DNA of 14,237 nucleotides from an uncultured Eubacteriales bacterium (GCA_900549495.1 UROL01000033.1:1-14237); one strand, 5' to 3'; counted from the stretch's first letter, positions 5,847 through 13,525 are shown. Notes: a model not told the origin generated them from the letters alone. Numbers and translations: made by a program.

Positions 5847-6749
5847 ATGAATATCAACTACGAATATTACCGCGTTTTTTACTATGTTGCCAAATTCAAG
5901 AGCTTTACCCAGGCGGCGGATGCCCTGCTGAACAGCCAGCCCAATGTCACCCGCACCATTCGGAATCTGGAGCGGGAGCTGGGCTGCACCCTGTTTCTCC
6001 GAACCAACCGCCAGGTGCACCTCACCGCCGAGGGAGAGGCGCTGTACCGCCATGTGGCGGTGGCGGTGGAGCAGCTGAATGCCGCAGAGGAGGAAATTGC
6101 CCAGGGTCAGGGCCTGGATGGGGGCGTATTGCGTATTGCTGCCACAGAGGTGGCGCTGCATACCGTGCTGCTTCCGGTGCTGAAGGTGTTCCGCAGCCGC
6201 TATCCCAGCGTTCATATCAAGCTGATGAACGACACCACCCCTGCTGCCATCCGGGATGTGGAGGCGGGGATGGCGGATTTGGCAGTGGTTACAGCCCCGG
6301 CAGCCATTCCCCAGACCCTTCGTACCGTCCCCCTGGTGGAGGTTCACGAGGTGGCCGTGGTGGGCTCTGCTCTGGCAAATCTGGCCCGGGAGCCGGTGAA
6401 GCTGGCGCAGCTGGCAGCCTATCCCCTTATTTCTCTGGGGGAGCAAACCGGAACCTATGGGTTCTACACCCGGTTTTTTGCAGACCATCATCTTCTCTTT
6501 TCTCCGGATATCGAGGCCGCCACGGCGGATCAGATTCTGCCCATGGTTCGGGCAAACCTGGGCATCGGCTTTGTCCCCCTGCTGTTTCTGCCGGGGGAGG
6601 AGGTGGGCAGCACGGTTTTCCCCATCCAGCTGACGGAGAACATTCCACCCCGGAGAATTTGTCTGCTCCGCTCTCAGCAGCATCCCCAGGGCCCGGCGGC
6701 CCGGGAGCTGGAGCGATTTCTCGTCCAGGCAGCGGCCCGGGAGGAATGA
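5847..6749 (+). CDS. LysR-family transcriptional regulator (divergent from MATE operon)
   Basis: A 300-residue LysR-type regulator. The winged helix-turn-helix is at residues 2-60 (YRVFYYVAKFKSFTQAADAL, NSQPNVTRTIRNLERELG, FLRTNRQVHLTAEG), followed by the effector domain from about 92 to 295 (GVLRIAATEVAL, then DLAVVTAP, then GIGFVPLLFLP). The start was placed at ATG 5847 because GGAG lies six bases before it. The in-frame ATG at 5814 has no ribosome binding site and would add 11 residues ahead of the usual family N terminus. It is divergent from the small membrane protein-MATE operon, which it likely controls, and is followed 37 bp later by a GNAT-like gene on the same transcript. The ligand is unknown. 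Confidence 0.93.
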   Translation: MNINYEYYRVFYYVAKFKSFTQAADALLNSQPNVTRTIRNLERELGCTLFLRTNRQVHLTAEGEALYRHVAVAVEQLNAAEEEIAQGQGLDGGVLRIAATEVALHTVLLPVLKVFRSRYPSVHIKLMNDTTPAAIRDVEAGMADLAVVTAPAAIPQTLRTVPLVEVHEVAVVGSALANLAREPVKLAQLAAYPLISLGEQTGTYGFYTRFFADHHLLFSPDIEAATADQILPMVRANLGIGFVPLLFLPGEEVGSTVFPIQLTENIPPRRICLLRSQQHPQGPAARELERFLVQAAAREE

Positions 6750-6786
6750 GCCACATTGCATTTTGGAAATCCAGGGAGAGAAGAGA

Positions 6787-7263
6787 ATGGAAATCAAGCA
6801 AATTGCGCCGGAGACCATGACGGCTTCAGAAAAGCTGTCCCTTCTGGAGCTGTTCCGGGGATTTTATTCCATGTATACGGACTGGGGGCACCTGCGCTGC
6901 CGCATTGGCGGAAGGGAATGCTGGCTCCTTTACGACAAAGGAGCACTGGTGGGCTGCGCCCTGATGGATGCGGGCCGGGGCTGCCTGGATAACGCCTTGC
7001 TTCTGACGGAGCTGGTGTATCTCTGGGAATACAACCAGGAACCCCAAATCCACCGGATGCTTCACATCGTGGCGGAGACGGCCAGCCCTCGCTATTCCTG
7101 CCTGCTTTTGGATGTCAGCCGTGAGCATGAGCTGAATTTGGAATGCTACCGCCGCTTCGGCTTCCGGGACTCCATCCTGCCCAGTCCTAAGGGCGGGGAG
7201 AACATGGTGCTGCTGATGCAGCTGCACCAGCCCCGGGACAGGGAAGTGCCGAAAGAGCCGTGA
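6787..7263 (+). CDS. GNAT-like acetyltransferase family protein
   Basis: A 158-residue protein with the general build of a small GNAT acetyltransferase, which would transfer acetyl from acetyl-CoA to an amine. The best evidence is the C-terminal part: a beta strand YSCLLLDVS (103-111), then NLECYRRFGFRDS (117-129), matching the late GNAT motif in which N and Y precede a GF turn. The central acetyl-CoA-binding loop (Q/RxxGxG/A) is not clear, so the fold assignment is moderate and the protein may be inactive or divergent. The ATG at 6787 is chosen over an upstream TTG at 6763 because GGGAGAG lies just before it. It is the second gene of the LysR transcript and has no visible terminator. The tRNA-Ser promoter begins 8 bp after its stop. 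Substrate unknown. Confidence 0.6.
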   Translation: MEIKQIAPETMTASEKLSLLELFRGFYSMYTDWGHLRCRIGGRECWLLYDKGALVGCALMDAGRGCLDNALLLTELVYLWEYNQEPQIHRMLHIVAETASPRYSCLLLDVSREHELNLECYRRFGFRDSILPSPKGGENMVLLMQLHQPRDREVPKEP

Positions 7264-7271
7264 TTTTGTGC

Positions 7272-7300
7272 TTGACTTTTTTCGGGCTGTGTGTTAGAAT
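7272..7300 (+). promoter_or_regulatory. Promoter of tRNA-Ser
   Basis: TTGACT (7272-7277) and TAGAAT (7295-7300) are 17 bp apart. The tRNA 5' end is 36 bp further on. Confidence 0.8.
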
Positions 7301-7336
7301 ACCTTGGCAATCAGGTGAATATTTTTCTTTTGATTC

Positions 7337-7428
7337 GGAGTGATACCCAAGTGGCCGAAGGGGCTCCCCTGCTAAGGGAGTAGGTGGTCAAAAGCCACGC
7401 GAGGGTTCAAATCCCTCTCACTCCGCCA
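7337..7428 (+). tRNA. tRNA-Ser (anticodon GCU)
   Basis: A 92-nt gene with CCA encoded. The acceptor stem GGAGTGA (7337-7343) pairs with TCACTCC, U8 is in place, and G73 at 7425 is followed by CCA (7426-7428). The anticodon stem CTCCC/GGGAG holds loop CTGCTAA with anticodon GCT at 7371-7373. A long variable arm (GTGG...CCAC) and a GGGTTCAAATCCC T-arm complete a class II tRNA, as expected for serine. It reads AGC and AGU codons. Confidence 0.97.
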
Positions 7429-7435
7429 AGGTTGT

Positions 7436-7474
7436 GCTGCCAGAGGCGTTTGTTTTCTGGCAGCTTTCCTTTTA
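7436..7474 (+). terminator. Terminator after tRNA-Ser
   Basis: A 9-bp perfect stem GCTGCCAGA/TCTGGCAGC (7436-7444 with 7456-7464) is followed by TTTCCTTTTAT. It lies 8 bp after the tRNA. The following 63 bp up to the next promoter hold nothing recognisable. Confidence 0.88.
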
Positions 7475-7537
7475 TCCTCTCTGTGCAGCTGCCGCCACGG
7501 CTTGCTTTTGCAAAAACAGGGTTTGAAAAATTTGCCC

Positions 7538-7566
7538 TTGACAAATTCCGCCGACGGTGATAGAAT
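7538..7566 (+). promoter_or_regulatory. Promoter of tRNA-Leu
   Basis: A perfect -35 TTGACA (7538-7543) and TAGAAT (7561-7566) are 17 bp apart, 33 bp before the tRNA. Confidence 0.88.
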
Positions 7567-7599
7567 ACGCAAGGATTGAGCGGCAGCGCCAATCGATAT

Positions 7600-7687
7600 G
7601 GGCGAGTGGTGGAATTGGTAGACTCGCTAGATTCAGGTTCTAGTGTTCACTGCGGACGTGCGGGTTCAAGTCCCGCCTCGCCCACCA
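7600..7687 (+). tRNA. tRNA-Leu (anticodon CAG)
   Basis: An 88-nt gene with CCA encoded. The acceptor GGGCGAG (7600-7606) pairs with CTCGCCC (7677-7683), A73 is followed by CCA at 7685-7687. The anticodon stem CTAGA/TCTAG carries loop TTCAGGT with anticodon CAG at 7634-7636. A long variable arm and GCGGGTTCAAGTCCCGC T-arm confirm a class II leucine tRNA. It reads CUG codons. Confidence 0.97.
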
Positions 7688-7721
7688 AAAATCAGACCTC
7701 TAAGTGAGGCCTGATTTTTTT
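7687..7721 (+). terminator. Terminator after tRNA-Leu
   Basis: Stem ATCAG-A-CCTC (7691-7700) with GAGG-C-CTGAT (7706-7715), one A-C mismatch, 5-nt loop, then seven T. The A run before it pairs with the T run. It stands directly against the tRNA 3' end. Confidence 0.92.
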
Positions 7722-7752
7722 AGCCACATAAACGCCGGGGAGAAGAGATACC

Positions 7753-8454
7753 ATGAAGTTTGCGTTGGCAGCCTATGAATCACGGGATAACGATGTGGCA
7801 TATAACATCCGCCAAATCGAAAAGGCGTGCATCCGTTCCGGCGATGCAGAGGTTATCTGCTTTGGTGAGGCGTTTCTGCAAGGCTTCTGTGCCGTTACCT
7901 CCTGCTATGAAAAAGATATCAATATAGCGATTTCGCCCAATGGCGCAACTATGGGCAGGGTAAAGCAGCTGACGACCCAATATGGAAAAGCGCTGATGCT
8001 GGGCTATATAGAAAAGGATGGCTGTGATATCTATTCCTCCTATGCCGTAATAGACAATGGGGAAATTGTCCACAATTATCGAAGAATCACAAAAAACTGG
8101 AAGGAATATACAAAAACCAACCAGTACTACAAGGAAGGCTCCAATTCCGGCCCCTTTTTGTTCCGGGGAATGGAGCTGAATATTGCCTTATGCGGCGATA
8201 TGTGGATATCTCCTGAGAGGTTCCGGACGAATGGCATTTTGATATGGCCGGTATATGTTAATTTTGCCCTGGATGACTCCGAGGCAGGGGAATATGCAAA
8301 GCAATCTGCAATCGCCTCGGATAATGTCCTGCTGGTCAACTCCCTGTCTGCCAATCCTCTGAGCAGAGGGGGCGCATTCCATTTCGTAAAGGGAATGGTG
8401 GATGCGAAAATCCCCCTGGATTATGAGGATATATTGCAGATTGAAATACCGTAA
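7753..8454 (+). CDS. Carbon-nitrogen hydrolase (nitrilase superfamily)
   Basis: A 233-residue nitrilase-superfamily hydrolase. The Glu-Lys-Cys catalytic triad is visible: Glu39 in VICFGEAFLQGF, Lys114 in NYRRITKNW, and Cys147 in IALCGDMWISPE. Members hydrolyse amides or nitriles in the cytoplasm. The target here is unknown. It is somewhat shorter than the usual 250-300 residues, mainly because it ends soon after the last core strands. The start ATG is preceded by GGGGAGAAGAG. Hand counts over five 60-base lines inside the gene give about 45% GC (one line 37%), against 57-63% in sampled lines of neighbouring genes, which suggests recent transfer next to the tRNA-Leu gene. It starts only 31 bp after the tRNA terminator, with no clear promoter of its own, and a methyltransferase follows after 39 bp. 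Confidence 0.88.
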   Translation: MKFALAAYESRDNDVAYNIRQIEKACIRSGDAEVICFGEAFLQGFCAVTSCYEKDINIAISPNGATMGRVKQLTTQYGKALMLGYIEKDGCDIYSSYAVIDNGEIVHNYRRITKNWKEYTKTNQYYKEGSNSGPFLFRGMELNIALCGDMWISPERFRTNGILIWPVYVNFALDDSEAGEYAKQSAIASDNVLLVNSLSANPLSRGGAFHFVKGMVDAKIPLDYEDILQIEIP

Positions 8455-8493
8455 GACGGCTTTCATTTATTCTATCCATATAGGGGGTTCTCT

Positions 8494-9174
8494 ATGGAAC
8501 ACGCGCAGTATTACACCGCCTACGATCACCGCTACCGTCAGGTACACAGCCAAAATCTCCGGTGGGCCAGCCAAGAGCCCTCTGCCATTGTAGAGGATAC
8601 CCTGCGGCGCTTCGGGATTGGAAAGTGTGCCAACCTCCTGGAAATCGGCTGCGGGGAGGGAAGGGATGCCTGCCATCTACTGGCCCAGGGGTATGGGCTA
8701 TTGGCGACAGATGTCTCGCCAGAGGCAATCTCCTTCTGCCGGAAGCAGATGCCGGAGGCTGCCGACTGTTTCCAGGTGCTGGACTGTGTGGCGGCGCAGT
8801 TGGATGGCGCCTTTGATTTTATCTACGCCGTGGCCGTTTTGCATATGCTGGTTCCGGATGCCCATCGGGATAGCTTCTATTCCTTTATCCGCAGCCATTT
8901 GAAGCCCGGCGGCATTGCCCTGATTGGCACCATGGGAGACGGCACCGTGGAGCGGGAAAGCAATATCAGCACCGCCTTTACCCTCCAACCCCGCACTCAC
9001 TGGCAGACGGGAGCGGTTCTGCAAATCGCCGGAACCTCCTGCCGCATGGTGGGCTTTCCCACCTTTAACCGGGAAATTCGGCAAAACGGCATGGAAATCC
9101 TGGAAGAGGGCATCACCGCAGTAGAGCCGGATTTTCCTCAAATGATGTATGCGGTGGTTCGCAGCAGAGAATAG
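8494..9174 (+). CDS. Class I SAM-dependent methyltransferase
   Basis: A 226-residue class I methyltransferase. Motif I is LLEIGCGEGR (48-57), the acidic ribose-binding Asp is in ATDVSPEAI (Asp73), FDFIYAVAVLHML (107-119) is the central motif, and SHLKPGGIALI (134-144) the following one. This is a general small-molecule methyltransferase type and the substrate is unknown. The ATG has AGGGGG eight bases upstream. Its GC content is back at the window norm, unlike the nitrilase gene before it. A strong terminator follows at 9192-9221, so nitrilase and methyltransferase may form one transcript. No membrane or signal sequence is seen. Confidence 0.92.
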   Translation: MEHAQYYTAYDHRYRQVHSQNLRWASQEPSAIVEDTLRRFGIGKCANLLEIGCGEGRDACHLLAQGYGLLATDVSPEAISFCRKQMPEAADCFQVLDCVAAQLDGAFDFIYAVAVLHMLVPDAHRDSFYSFIRSHLKPGGIALIGTMGDGTVERESNISTAFTLQPRTHWQTGAVLQIAGTSCRMVGFPTFNREIRQNGMEILEEGITAVEPDFPQMMYAVVRSRE

Positions 9175-9191
9175 CTCCCTTTATAAAGGCA

Positions 9192-9221
9192 TCCCCCTGC
9201 ACCGGCAGGGGGAAATTTTTA
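9192..9221 (+). terminator. Terminator after the methyltransferase gene
   Basis: Stem 9192-9200 with 9205-9213 (TCCCCCTGC/GCAGGGGGA type), 4-nt loop, then AATTTTTA. Very stable. Confidence 0.9.
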
Positions 9222-9231
9222 TGGCAAAAAT

Positions 9232-9247
9232 TCAAGCAAGCGCTTGA
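9232..9247. promoter_or_regulatory. Palindrome over the tetR promoter, probable TetR operator
   Basis: TCAAGC-AAGC-GCTTGA (9232-9247) has perfect 6-bp arms and an AAGCGCTT core. It overlaps the -35 at 9244-9249, so a repressor bound here would block its own operon. Autoregulation is typical of TetR proteins. The link is inferred. Confidence 0.55.
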
Positions 9248-9271
9248 TTTATTTTTGAAATTTGCTATACT
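9244..9271 (+). promoter_or_regulatory. Promoter of the tetR-DUF1254-sulfatase operon
   Basis: TTGATT (9244-9249) and TATACT (9266-9271) are 16 bp apart, about 50 bp before the TTG start at 9321. No further promoter is seen before the next two genes. Confidence 0.75.
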
Positions 9272-9320
9272 AATTTTGTCAATAAGAATCATGCAGAGCA
9301 AAAGATACGGAGGATGTACC

Positions 9321-9926
9321 TTGCGAGAAGAAAAGAAACAGGAAAAGCGAAACGAAATCATTGGAGCCTGCCTGGACTGCTTTGTGGAAAAGGGGCTGAC
9401 CGCCGTGACCACCAAGGATCTTTGTACCGCCGCCAATTTGCAAAACGGCGGCATCTATTATTATTTTTCCTCAAAAGAGGAAATTGTGCTGACCTGTGCC
9501 GAGGCGGCCATCAATCGCATTGAAGAGGGTGCTTTCAACATTGTCTTCAATGACCTCAGCGACATCAAGGGCATGATGGAGCGCTTGCGGGCCCGGGCGG
9601 ATAAAATGTCCCCCACCATGCGCTTCCTGGTCAGTGTCAGCGTGTCCCGGGAATACAGCGAAAAGGTGAAACCCTCGCTGATTCGCCTGGCGGCAAGATA
9701 TCCCTATTACACCAGCAGAATCGCAGAGATTCTGGGCTGCACTCCCGAGGATGTGGAGCCGTTTGTGCATCTGTCCATTCTTGCCTTCAATAACTATATG
9801 ATTTTTGCCGAGCGGGCGCTGTTTGAGCCGCAAATTGCAGCGGCGCAGAAGGAGCTGCTCCGGCTTTCCGGAAAGCGGGAAAAGGAGGCGAAGCAGGCAC
9901 AGCCACTGATTCCGGATAATTCATAA
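9321..9926 (+). CDS. TetR-family transcriptional regulator
   Basis: A 201-residue TetR-type regulator. The N-terminal DNA-binding domain is at about residues 8-55 (RNEIIGACLDCFVEKGLTAVTTKDLCTAANL, then GGIYYYFSSKEEI), with the helix-turn-helix at about 30-50. The remaining helical part would bind a small ligand. The start is TTG at 9321, with GGAGG seven bases upstream. An in-frame ATG at 9255 must be discarded because the -10 hexamer (9266-9271) lies after it. It is followed 22 bp later by the DUF1254 gene and 1.4 kb later by the sulfatase gene, on the same strand without a terminator, so it likely controls both. The inducer may be the substrate or product of the exported proteins. Confidence 0.92.
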   Translation: MREEKKQEKRNEIIGACLDCFVEKGLTAVTTKDLCTAANLQNGGIYYYFSSKEEIVLTCAEAAINRIEEGAFNIVFNDLSDIKGMMERLRARADKMSPTMRFLVSVSVSREYSEKVKPSLIRLAARYPYYTSRIAEILGCTPEDVEPFVHLSILAFNNYMIFAERALFEPQIAAAQKELLRLSGKREKEAKQAQPLIPDNS

Positions 9927-9947
9927 CCATTTCACAAGGAGGACATT

Positions 9948-11318
9948 ATGAAAAAGTTCGTTGCGATGCTATTGTCAATGGTGCTTTTGCTTTCCTGCGG
10001 GGCCGGTTTCTGCTGCGCTGCGGAACAGCCGCTGGATACGGATTCGGTGTGGGAGCTGGTTGAAAAAGCCTACATTTACGCTTTTCCCCTGGCTCTTACC
10101 GATGCCACCAAGACACTGTCCACCAACACGGATGGAAGCCTGACCGGGCGTGCGCCAATCAACCAGTTTAACCATGTGAAAAAGCTGGCGGATGCCGCCT
10201 TCCGCACGGTGGTCACCCCCAATGTGGATACCATTTACTCCCAGGCTTGGATGGACTTGCGGGCAGAGCCTATGATCTACATCCATCCGGAGACGGAGCG
10301 GTTCTGCAATATGCAGCTGCTGGATGCCTGGACCAATACCGCCGCCGTGCTTGACCAGGCGGGCGTTTATGCCATTACCACGCCGGATTGGCAGGGGACG
10401 CTGCCCCAGGGTGTTACCCGGGTGGATGTGCCCACCGCCACGGTCTGGGCCATTGTCCGGACGGTGCTTTCCGGAACGGAGGATTTGCCCAACGTGTATG
10501 CCATTCAGGAGCAGATGCAGCTGCTTCCTTTGTCTGCCTATGTGCAGGGCGGCACCTATACCGCTCCCCAGGGAACCTATTCCCCGGAAAATGAATTTGT
10601 CCCTGTCAACAAGGTGCTTTCCATGCCCCCGGCGGAATTTTTCAACACAGTCAATGCACTGATGCAGGAAAACAAGCCCGCCCCCGAGGATGCGCCGCTG
10701 CTGGAAGAGCTCTCTGCCATTGGCGTGGGGCCGGGACTGGTGTTTGATGCTTCCGTTTTGGGTGAGAATGCCGCCGAGCGCTGGGTGCAGATGCTTCAGT
10801 CACTGCGGGCCACCCTTGCCGCTGAGGGTGTCAACTACTCTCACAAGCTGGGACAGTGGCTATACTACGGCAGACCCATTGGCGATTTCGGCACCGCTTA
10901 TCATTACCGTGCCATGGTGGCGCTGGTGGGACTGGGCGCCAACACCGTTGACGTGGCAATCTATCCCAAGACGGAGAAGGATATAACCGGAGAGACGCTC
11001 ACCGGCGAAAAGACCTATACCCTCCATTTTGAAACATTGCCGCCGGTGCTGGAGGGAGGCTTCTGGTCCATTACCGCCTACAACGAGGAGAATTTCCTGA
11101 TTGACAATCCCATCAATCGCTATTGCATCAATGACCGCTCCGATTTCCAGCGGAATGAGGACGGCACCCTGGACATTGTGCTGTCGAAGGAGGCCCCGGA
11201 GAATCCCTCCAATTGGCTGCCTGTTTCCGACGGCCAGTTCCATCTGTTCATGCGGATTTATTTGCCGGCTATGGATGCGCTGGAAGATTGGCAGCCCCCG
11301 GTTATCCGGCAGCAATAA
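9948..11318 (+). CDS. Exported DUF1254/DUF1214 domain-containing protein
   Basis: A 456-residue exported protein. The N terminus is a signal sequence (MKK, hydrophobic 5-16). Cys17 in LLLSCG could be a lipoprotein anchor, or cleavage may follow Ala25. DUF1254 spans about residues 35-200, with the signature RTVVTPNVDTIYSQAWMDL (86-104) and FCNMQLLDAWTN. DUF1214 spans about 305-440, with YYGRPIGDFGTAYHYRAMVAL (307-326), GFWSITAYN and NFLIDNPINRY. The domain pair has no assigned reaction, and I know it mainly from Gram-negative genomes. AAGGAGG precedes the ATG. The alkyl sulfatase gene begins 18 bp after the stop and is also exported, so the two proteins probably act on the same substrate outside the cytoplasm. 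The family call is firm and the function is open. Confidence 0.92.
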   Translation: MKKFVAMLLSMVLLLSCGAGFCCAAEQPLDTDSVWELVEKAYIYAFPLALTDATKTLSTNTDGSLTGRAPINQFNHVKKLADAAFRTVVTPNVDTIYSQAWMDLRAEPMIYIHPETERFCNMQLLDAWTNTAAVLDQAGVYAITTPDWQGTLPQGVTRVDVPTATVWAIVRTVLSGTEDLPNVYAIQEQMQLLPLSAYVQGGTYTAPQGTYSPENEFVPVNKVLSMPPAEFFNTVNALMQENKPAPEDAPLLEELSAIGVGPGLVFDASVLGENAAERWVQMLQSLRATLAAEGVNYSHKLGQWLYYGRPIGDFGTAYHYRAMVALVGLGANTVDVAIYPKTEKDITGETLTGEKTYTLHFETLPPVLEGGFWSITAYNEENFLIDNPINRYCINDRSDFQRNEDGTLDIVLSKEAPENPSNWLPVSDGQFHLFMRIYLPAMDALEDWQPPVIRQQ

Positions 11319-11336
11319 GAAAGGGGTAGTGCGAAC

Positions 11337-13358
11337 ATGAAACGATTTTTTGGCCTGCTGCTGTCGGCGGCGCTGCTGCTGACCTGCATCCCCTGCACCC
11401 GGGCACAAGCTGACCTGGGACTGACTGCTGAAATCAAGCCTGCCACCACCCATACCGCCCAGGCCAATGCCGCTATGTATGACCGGCTGAATTTTGACGA
11501 CCGGCGGGAAGCGGAATGTGCCACCCGGGGGCTAATTGACGCACCGGAGGCTCTGGAGCTAAAGGATGAGGATGGAAAGATTTTGTGGAGCCAGGCTGCC
11601 TACGCCTTTTTGGACGACTATGAAAAGGCTCCGGACAGCGTCAATCCCAGCCTGTGGGAGAATACCAAAAACAACCACGCCTATGGCCTGTTCGAAGTAG
11701 TCCCGGGCATTTATCAGGTGCGGGGCTATGATATGGCGAACCTCACCGTGGTCAAGGGCGATACCGGCTGGATTGTCTTCGACACTCTGATGAGCGTGGA
11801 GTGCAGCCAGGCTGCCATGCAGCTGATTGAAAAGAATCTGGGTGCCTACCCGGTGAAGGCGGTGATCATCTCCCATTCCCATGCAGACCATTTCGGCGGC
11901 ATTGGCGGTGTGATGGACACCCAGGACAAGGCGGATGAAACCCTGCCCATCCAGGAGCAGCTAGACAGCGGCAAGATTCCCGTCATCACCCCGGTGGGCT
12001 TTACCGAGCATTCCGTGAAGGAAAACGTCTATGCCGGCAAGGGCATGGGCCGCCGCAGCAATTACCAGTACGGCGTTCTGCTGACCCCCGGCGTTACCGG
12101 GAAGCTGGCCCAGGGCATCGGCATGGGTCAGTCCGCCGGTACCGTCTCCTTCTTGACCCCCAGCTATGAAATCCGCCAGACCGGCGAAACCATTGTCATT
12201 GACGGCGTGGAGCTGGAATTCCAGCTCACCCCGGGTACGGAAGCTCCCGCCGAAATGAACACCTGGCTGCCCCAGTTCAAGGCATTGTGGCTGGCGGAAA
12301 ACTGCACCGGCACCCTCCACAATCTCTATACCCTCCGGGGCGCAGAGGTGCGGGACGGCGCAGCTTGGGCAAGCTATCTCACCCAGGCCCTCACCCGCTA
12401 CGGCAAGGATGTGGAGGTCGCCTTCCAGTCCCACAACTGGCCCCACTGGGGAAACCAGGAGGTCAACGATTATGTGGTGAACACGGCAGCGGTGTACAAA
12501 TACATCAACGACCAGACCCTGACCTATATCAACCAGGGCTACACCAGTGATGAAATCTCCAACATGATTGTGCTGCCGGAGGCACTGGACAAAATCTGGT
12601 ACACCCGCCAGTACTATGGCACCGTGGCGCACAACGCCAAGGCGGTGTATCAGAAATTCATGGGCTGGTATGACAGCAATCCCGTGAATCTGAACCCCTT
12701 GACTCCCAGCGACAGTGCAAAAAAGTGGGTGGAATACCTGGGCGATACCAACCGGGTGCTGCAACTGGCAAAGGCAGATTTTGACAAGGGCGAATATCAG
12801 TGGGTGGCGGAAGTGACCAACACCCTGGTGTTTGCCGACCCCACCAACACCGATGCCCGGCTGCTGTGCGCCGATGCCCTGGAGCAGATGGGCTATCAGG
12901 CAGAGTCCGGCCCCTGGCGCAACGAATATCTGACCGCCGCCCAGGAGCTGCGCCATGGCAACGCCAATTATACCGCCGCCACCAAATCCAACGGCGCACT
13001 GATGCGGGCGCTGCCCGCTCCCATGCTGTTTGACTACATGGCCATCGTCATGGACAAGCAGGCCATGGCGGAGTATGATTTTATTATGAATGTGACGCTG
13101 CCGGATGTGGGGCAGCAGCATATGCTCCGGGTGAAGAACGGTGTGGTGCTGGTGTATGAAAATACCCTGTCCGATCAGGCGGATGTGTCCATCACCTGCC
13201 CGAAGAATGCACTCGTTGCCATTTTGACCGGCAATCAGGAAACCGTTTCCAAGGCGATTCAGGTGGAGGGTAACGAAGAATTGCTGACCCTGATGATGGA
13301 AAACATGAACCAGTTCCCCCTCACCGGTACCATTCCTTTTAATATTATCGAGCCATAA
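11337..13358 (+). CDS. Exported metallo-beta-lactamase-fold alkyl sulfatase (SdsA1/YjcS/Bds1 type)
   Basis: A 673-residue full-length member of the zinc-dependent alkyl sulfatases (type III), which split alkyl sulfate esters to alcohol and sulfate. A signal peptide ends near AQA-D (residues 23-26). The metallo-beta-lactamase domain (about 115-370) carries SHSHADHFGG with His180, His182, Asp184 and His185, plus Glu302 in PGTEAPAEMN, Glu321 in AENCTGTLHNLYTLRGAEVRD, and His366 in FQSHNWPHWG, so the two-metal site looks complete. A helical dimerisation region follows (about 395-545), then a C-terminal SCP2-like lipid-binding domain (about 555-673) that in the family holds hydrophobic substrates. 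The ribosome binding site is AAGGGG. Unlike common sulfatases it needs no formylglycine maturase. It is the last gene of the tetR operon, before a strong terminator. Likely substrates are fatty or sterol-type sulfates, but that is inferred. Confidence 0.95.
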   Translation: MKRFFGLLLSAALLLTCIPCTRAQADLGLTAEIKPATTHTAQANAAMYDRLNFDDRREAECATRGLIDAPEALELKDEDGKILWSQAAYAFLDDYEKAPDSVNPSLWENTKNNHAYGLFEVVPGIYQVRGYDMANLTVVKGDTGWIVFDTLMSVECSQAAMQLIEKNLGAYPVKAVIISHSHADHFGGIGGVMDTQDKADETLPIQEQLDSGKIPVITPVGFTEHSVKENVYAGKGMGRRSNYQYGVLLTPGVTGKLAQGIGMGQSAGTVSFLTPSYEIRQTGETIVIDGVELEFQLTPGTEAPAEMNTWLPQFKALWLAENCTGTLHNLYTLRGAEVRDGAAWASYLTQALTRYGKDVEVAFQSHNWPHWGNQEVNDYVVNTAAVYKYINDQTLTYINQGYTSDEISNMIVLPEALDKIWYTRQYYGTVAHNAKAVYQKFMGWYDSNPVNLNPLTPSDSAKKWVEYLGDTNRVLQLAKADFDKGEYQWVAEVTNTLVFADPTNTDARLLCADALEQMGYQAESGPWRNEYLTAAQELRHGNANYTAATKSNGALMRALPAPMLFDYMAIVMDKQAMAEYDFIMNVTLPDVGQQHMLRVKNGVVLVYENTLSDQADVSITCPKNALVAILTGNQETVSKAIQVEGNEELLTLMMENMNQFPLTGTIPFNIIEP

Positions 13359-13391
13359 CGGCTGATTGGACGCATATCTCAGCCAGACTCG

Positions 13392-13463
13392 GGGCTGCTG
13401 CCTGGAAGACGAAGACCTTCCGGCAGCAGCCCTTTGCCGCTTCCGCAAACCGGCGGGGTTTTT
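13392..13463 (+). terminator. Terminator region after the sulfatase gene
   Basis: An 11-bp perfect stem (13392-13402 with 13422-13432) extends after a bulged T by a further 5 bp (13404-13408 with 13417-13421) around an 8-nt loop, then TTTGCC. A second small hairpin, AAACC/GGTTT (13447-13451 with 13457-13461), is followed by T. Together they end the tetR operon. Confidence 0.8.
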
Positions 13464-13497
13464 GAATAGGGAATGGGAGAATTTTTGAAAAAAGTGC

Positions 13498-13525
13498 TTG
13501 ACAAATTGCAAAGCTGTGATATACT
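13498..13525 (+). promoter_or_regulatory. Promoter of the perR-rubrerythrin operon
   Basis: A perfect -35 TTGACA (13498-13503) and TATACT (13520-13525) are 16 bp apart, 42 bp before the perR start. Confidence 0.85.

Noticed and set aside
5733..6818. A 361-codon open frame on the minus strand
   Set aside because: It is antisense to the second LysR gene and crosses its promoter region. It has no recognisable domain.
9255..9320. N-terminal extension of the TetR protein from ATG 9255
   Set aside because: The -10 hexamer at 9266-9271 lies after this ATG, so it would not be in the mRNA. The TTG at 9321 has GGAGG at the right distance.
11961..13511. A 516-codon open frame on the minus strand
   Set aside because: It is antisense to the sulfatase gene, is His/Gly-rich as expected from reverse reading, and has no start signal. 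The sulfatase on the other strand is certain.
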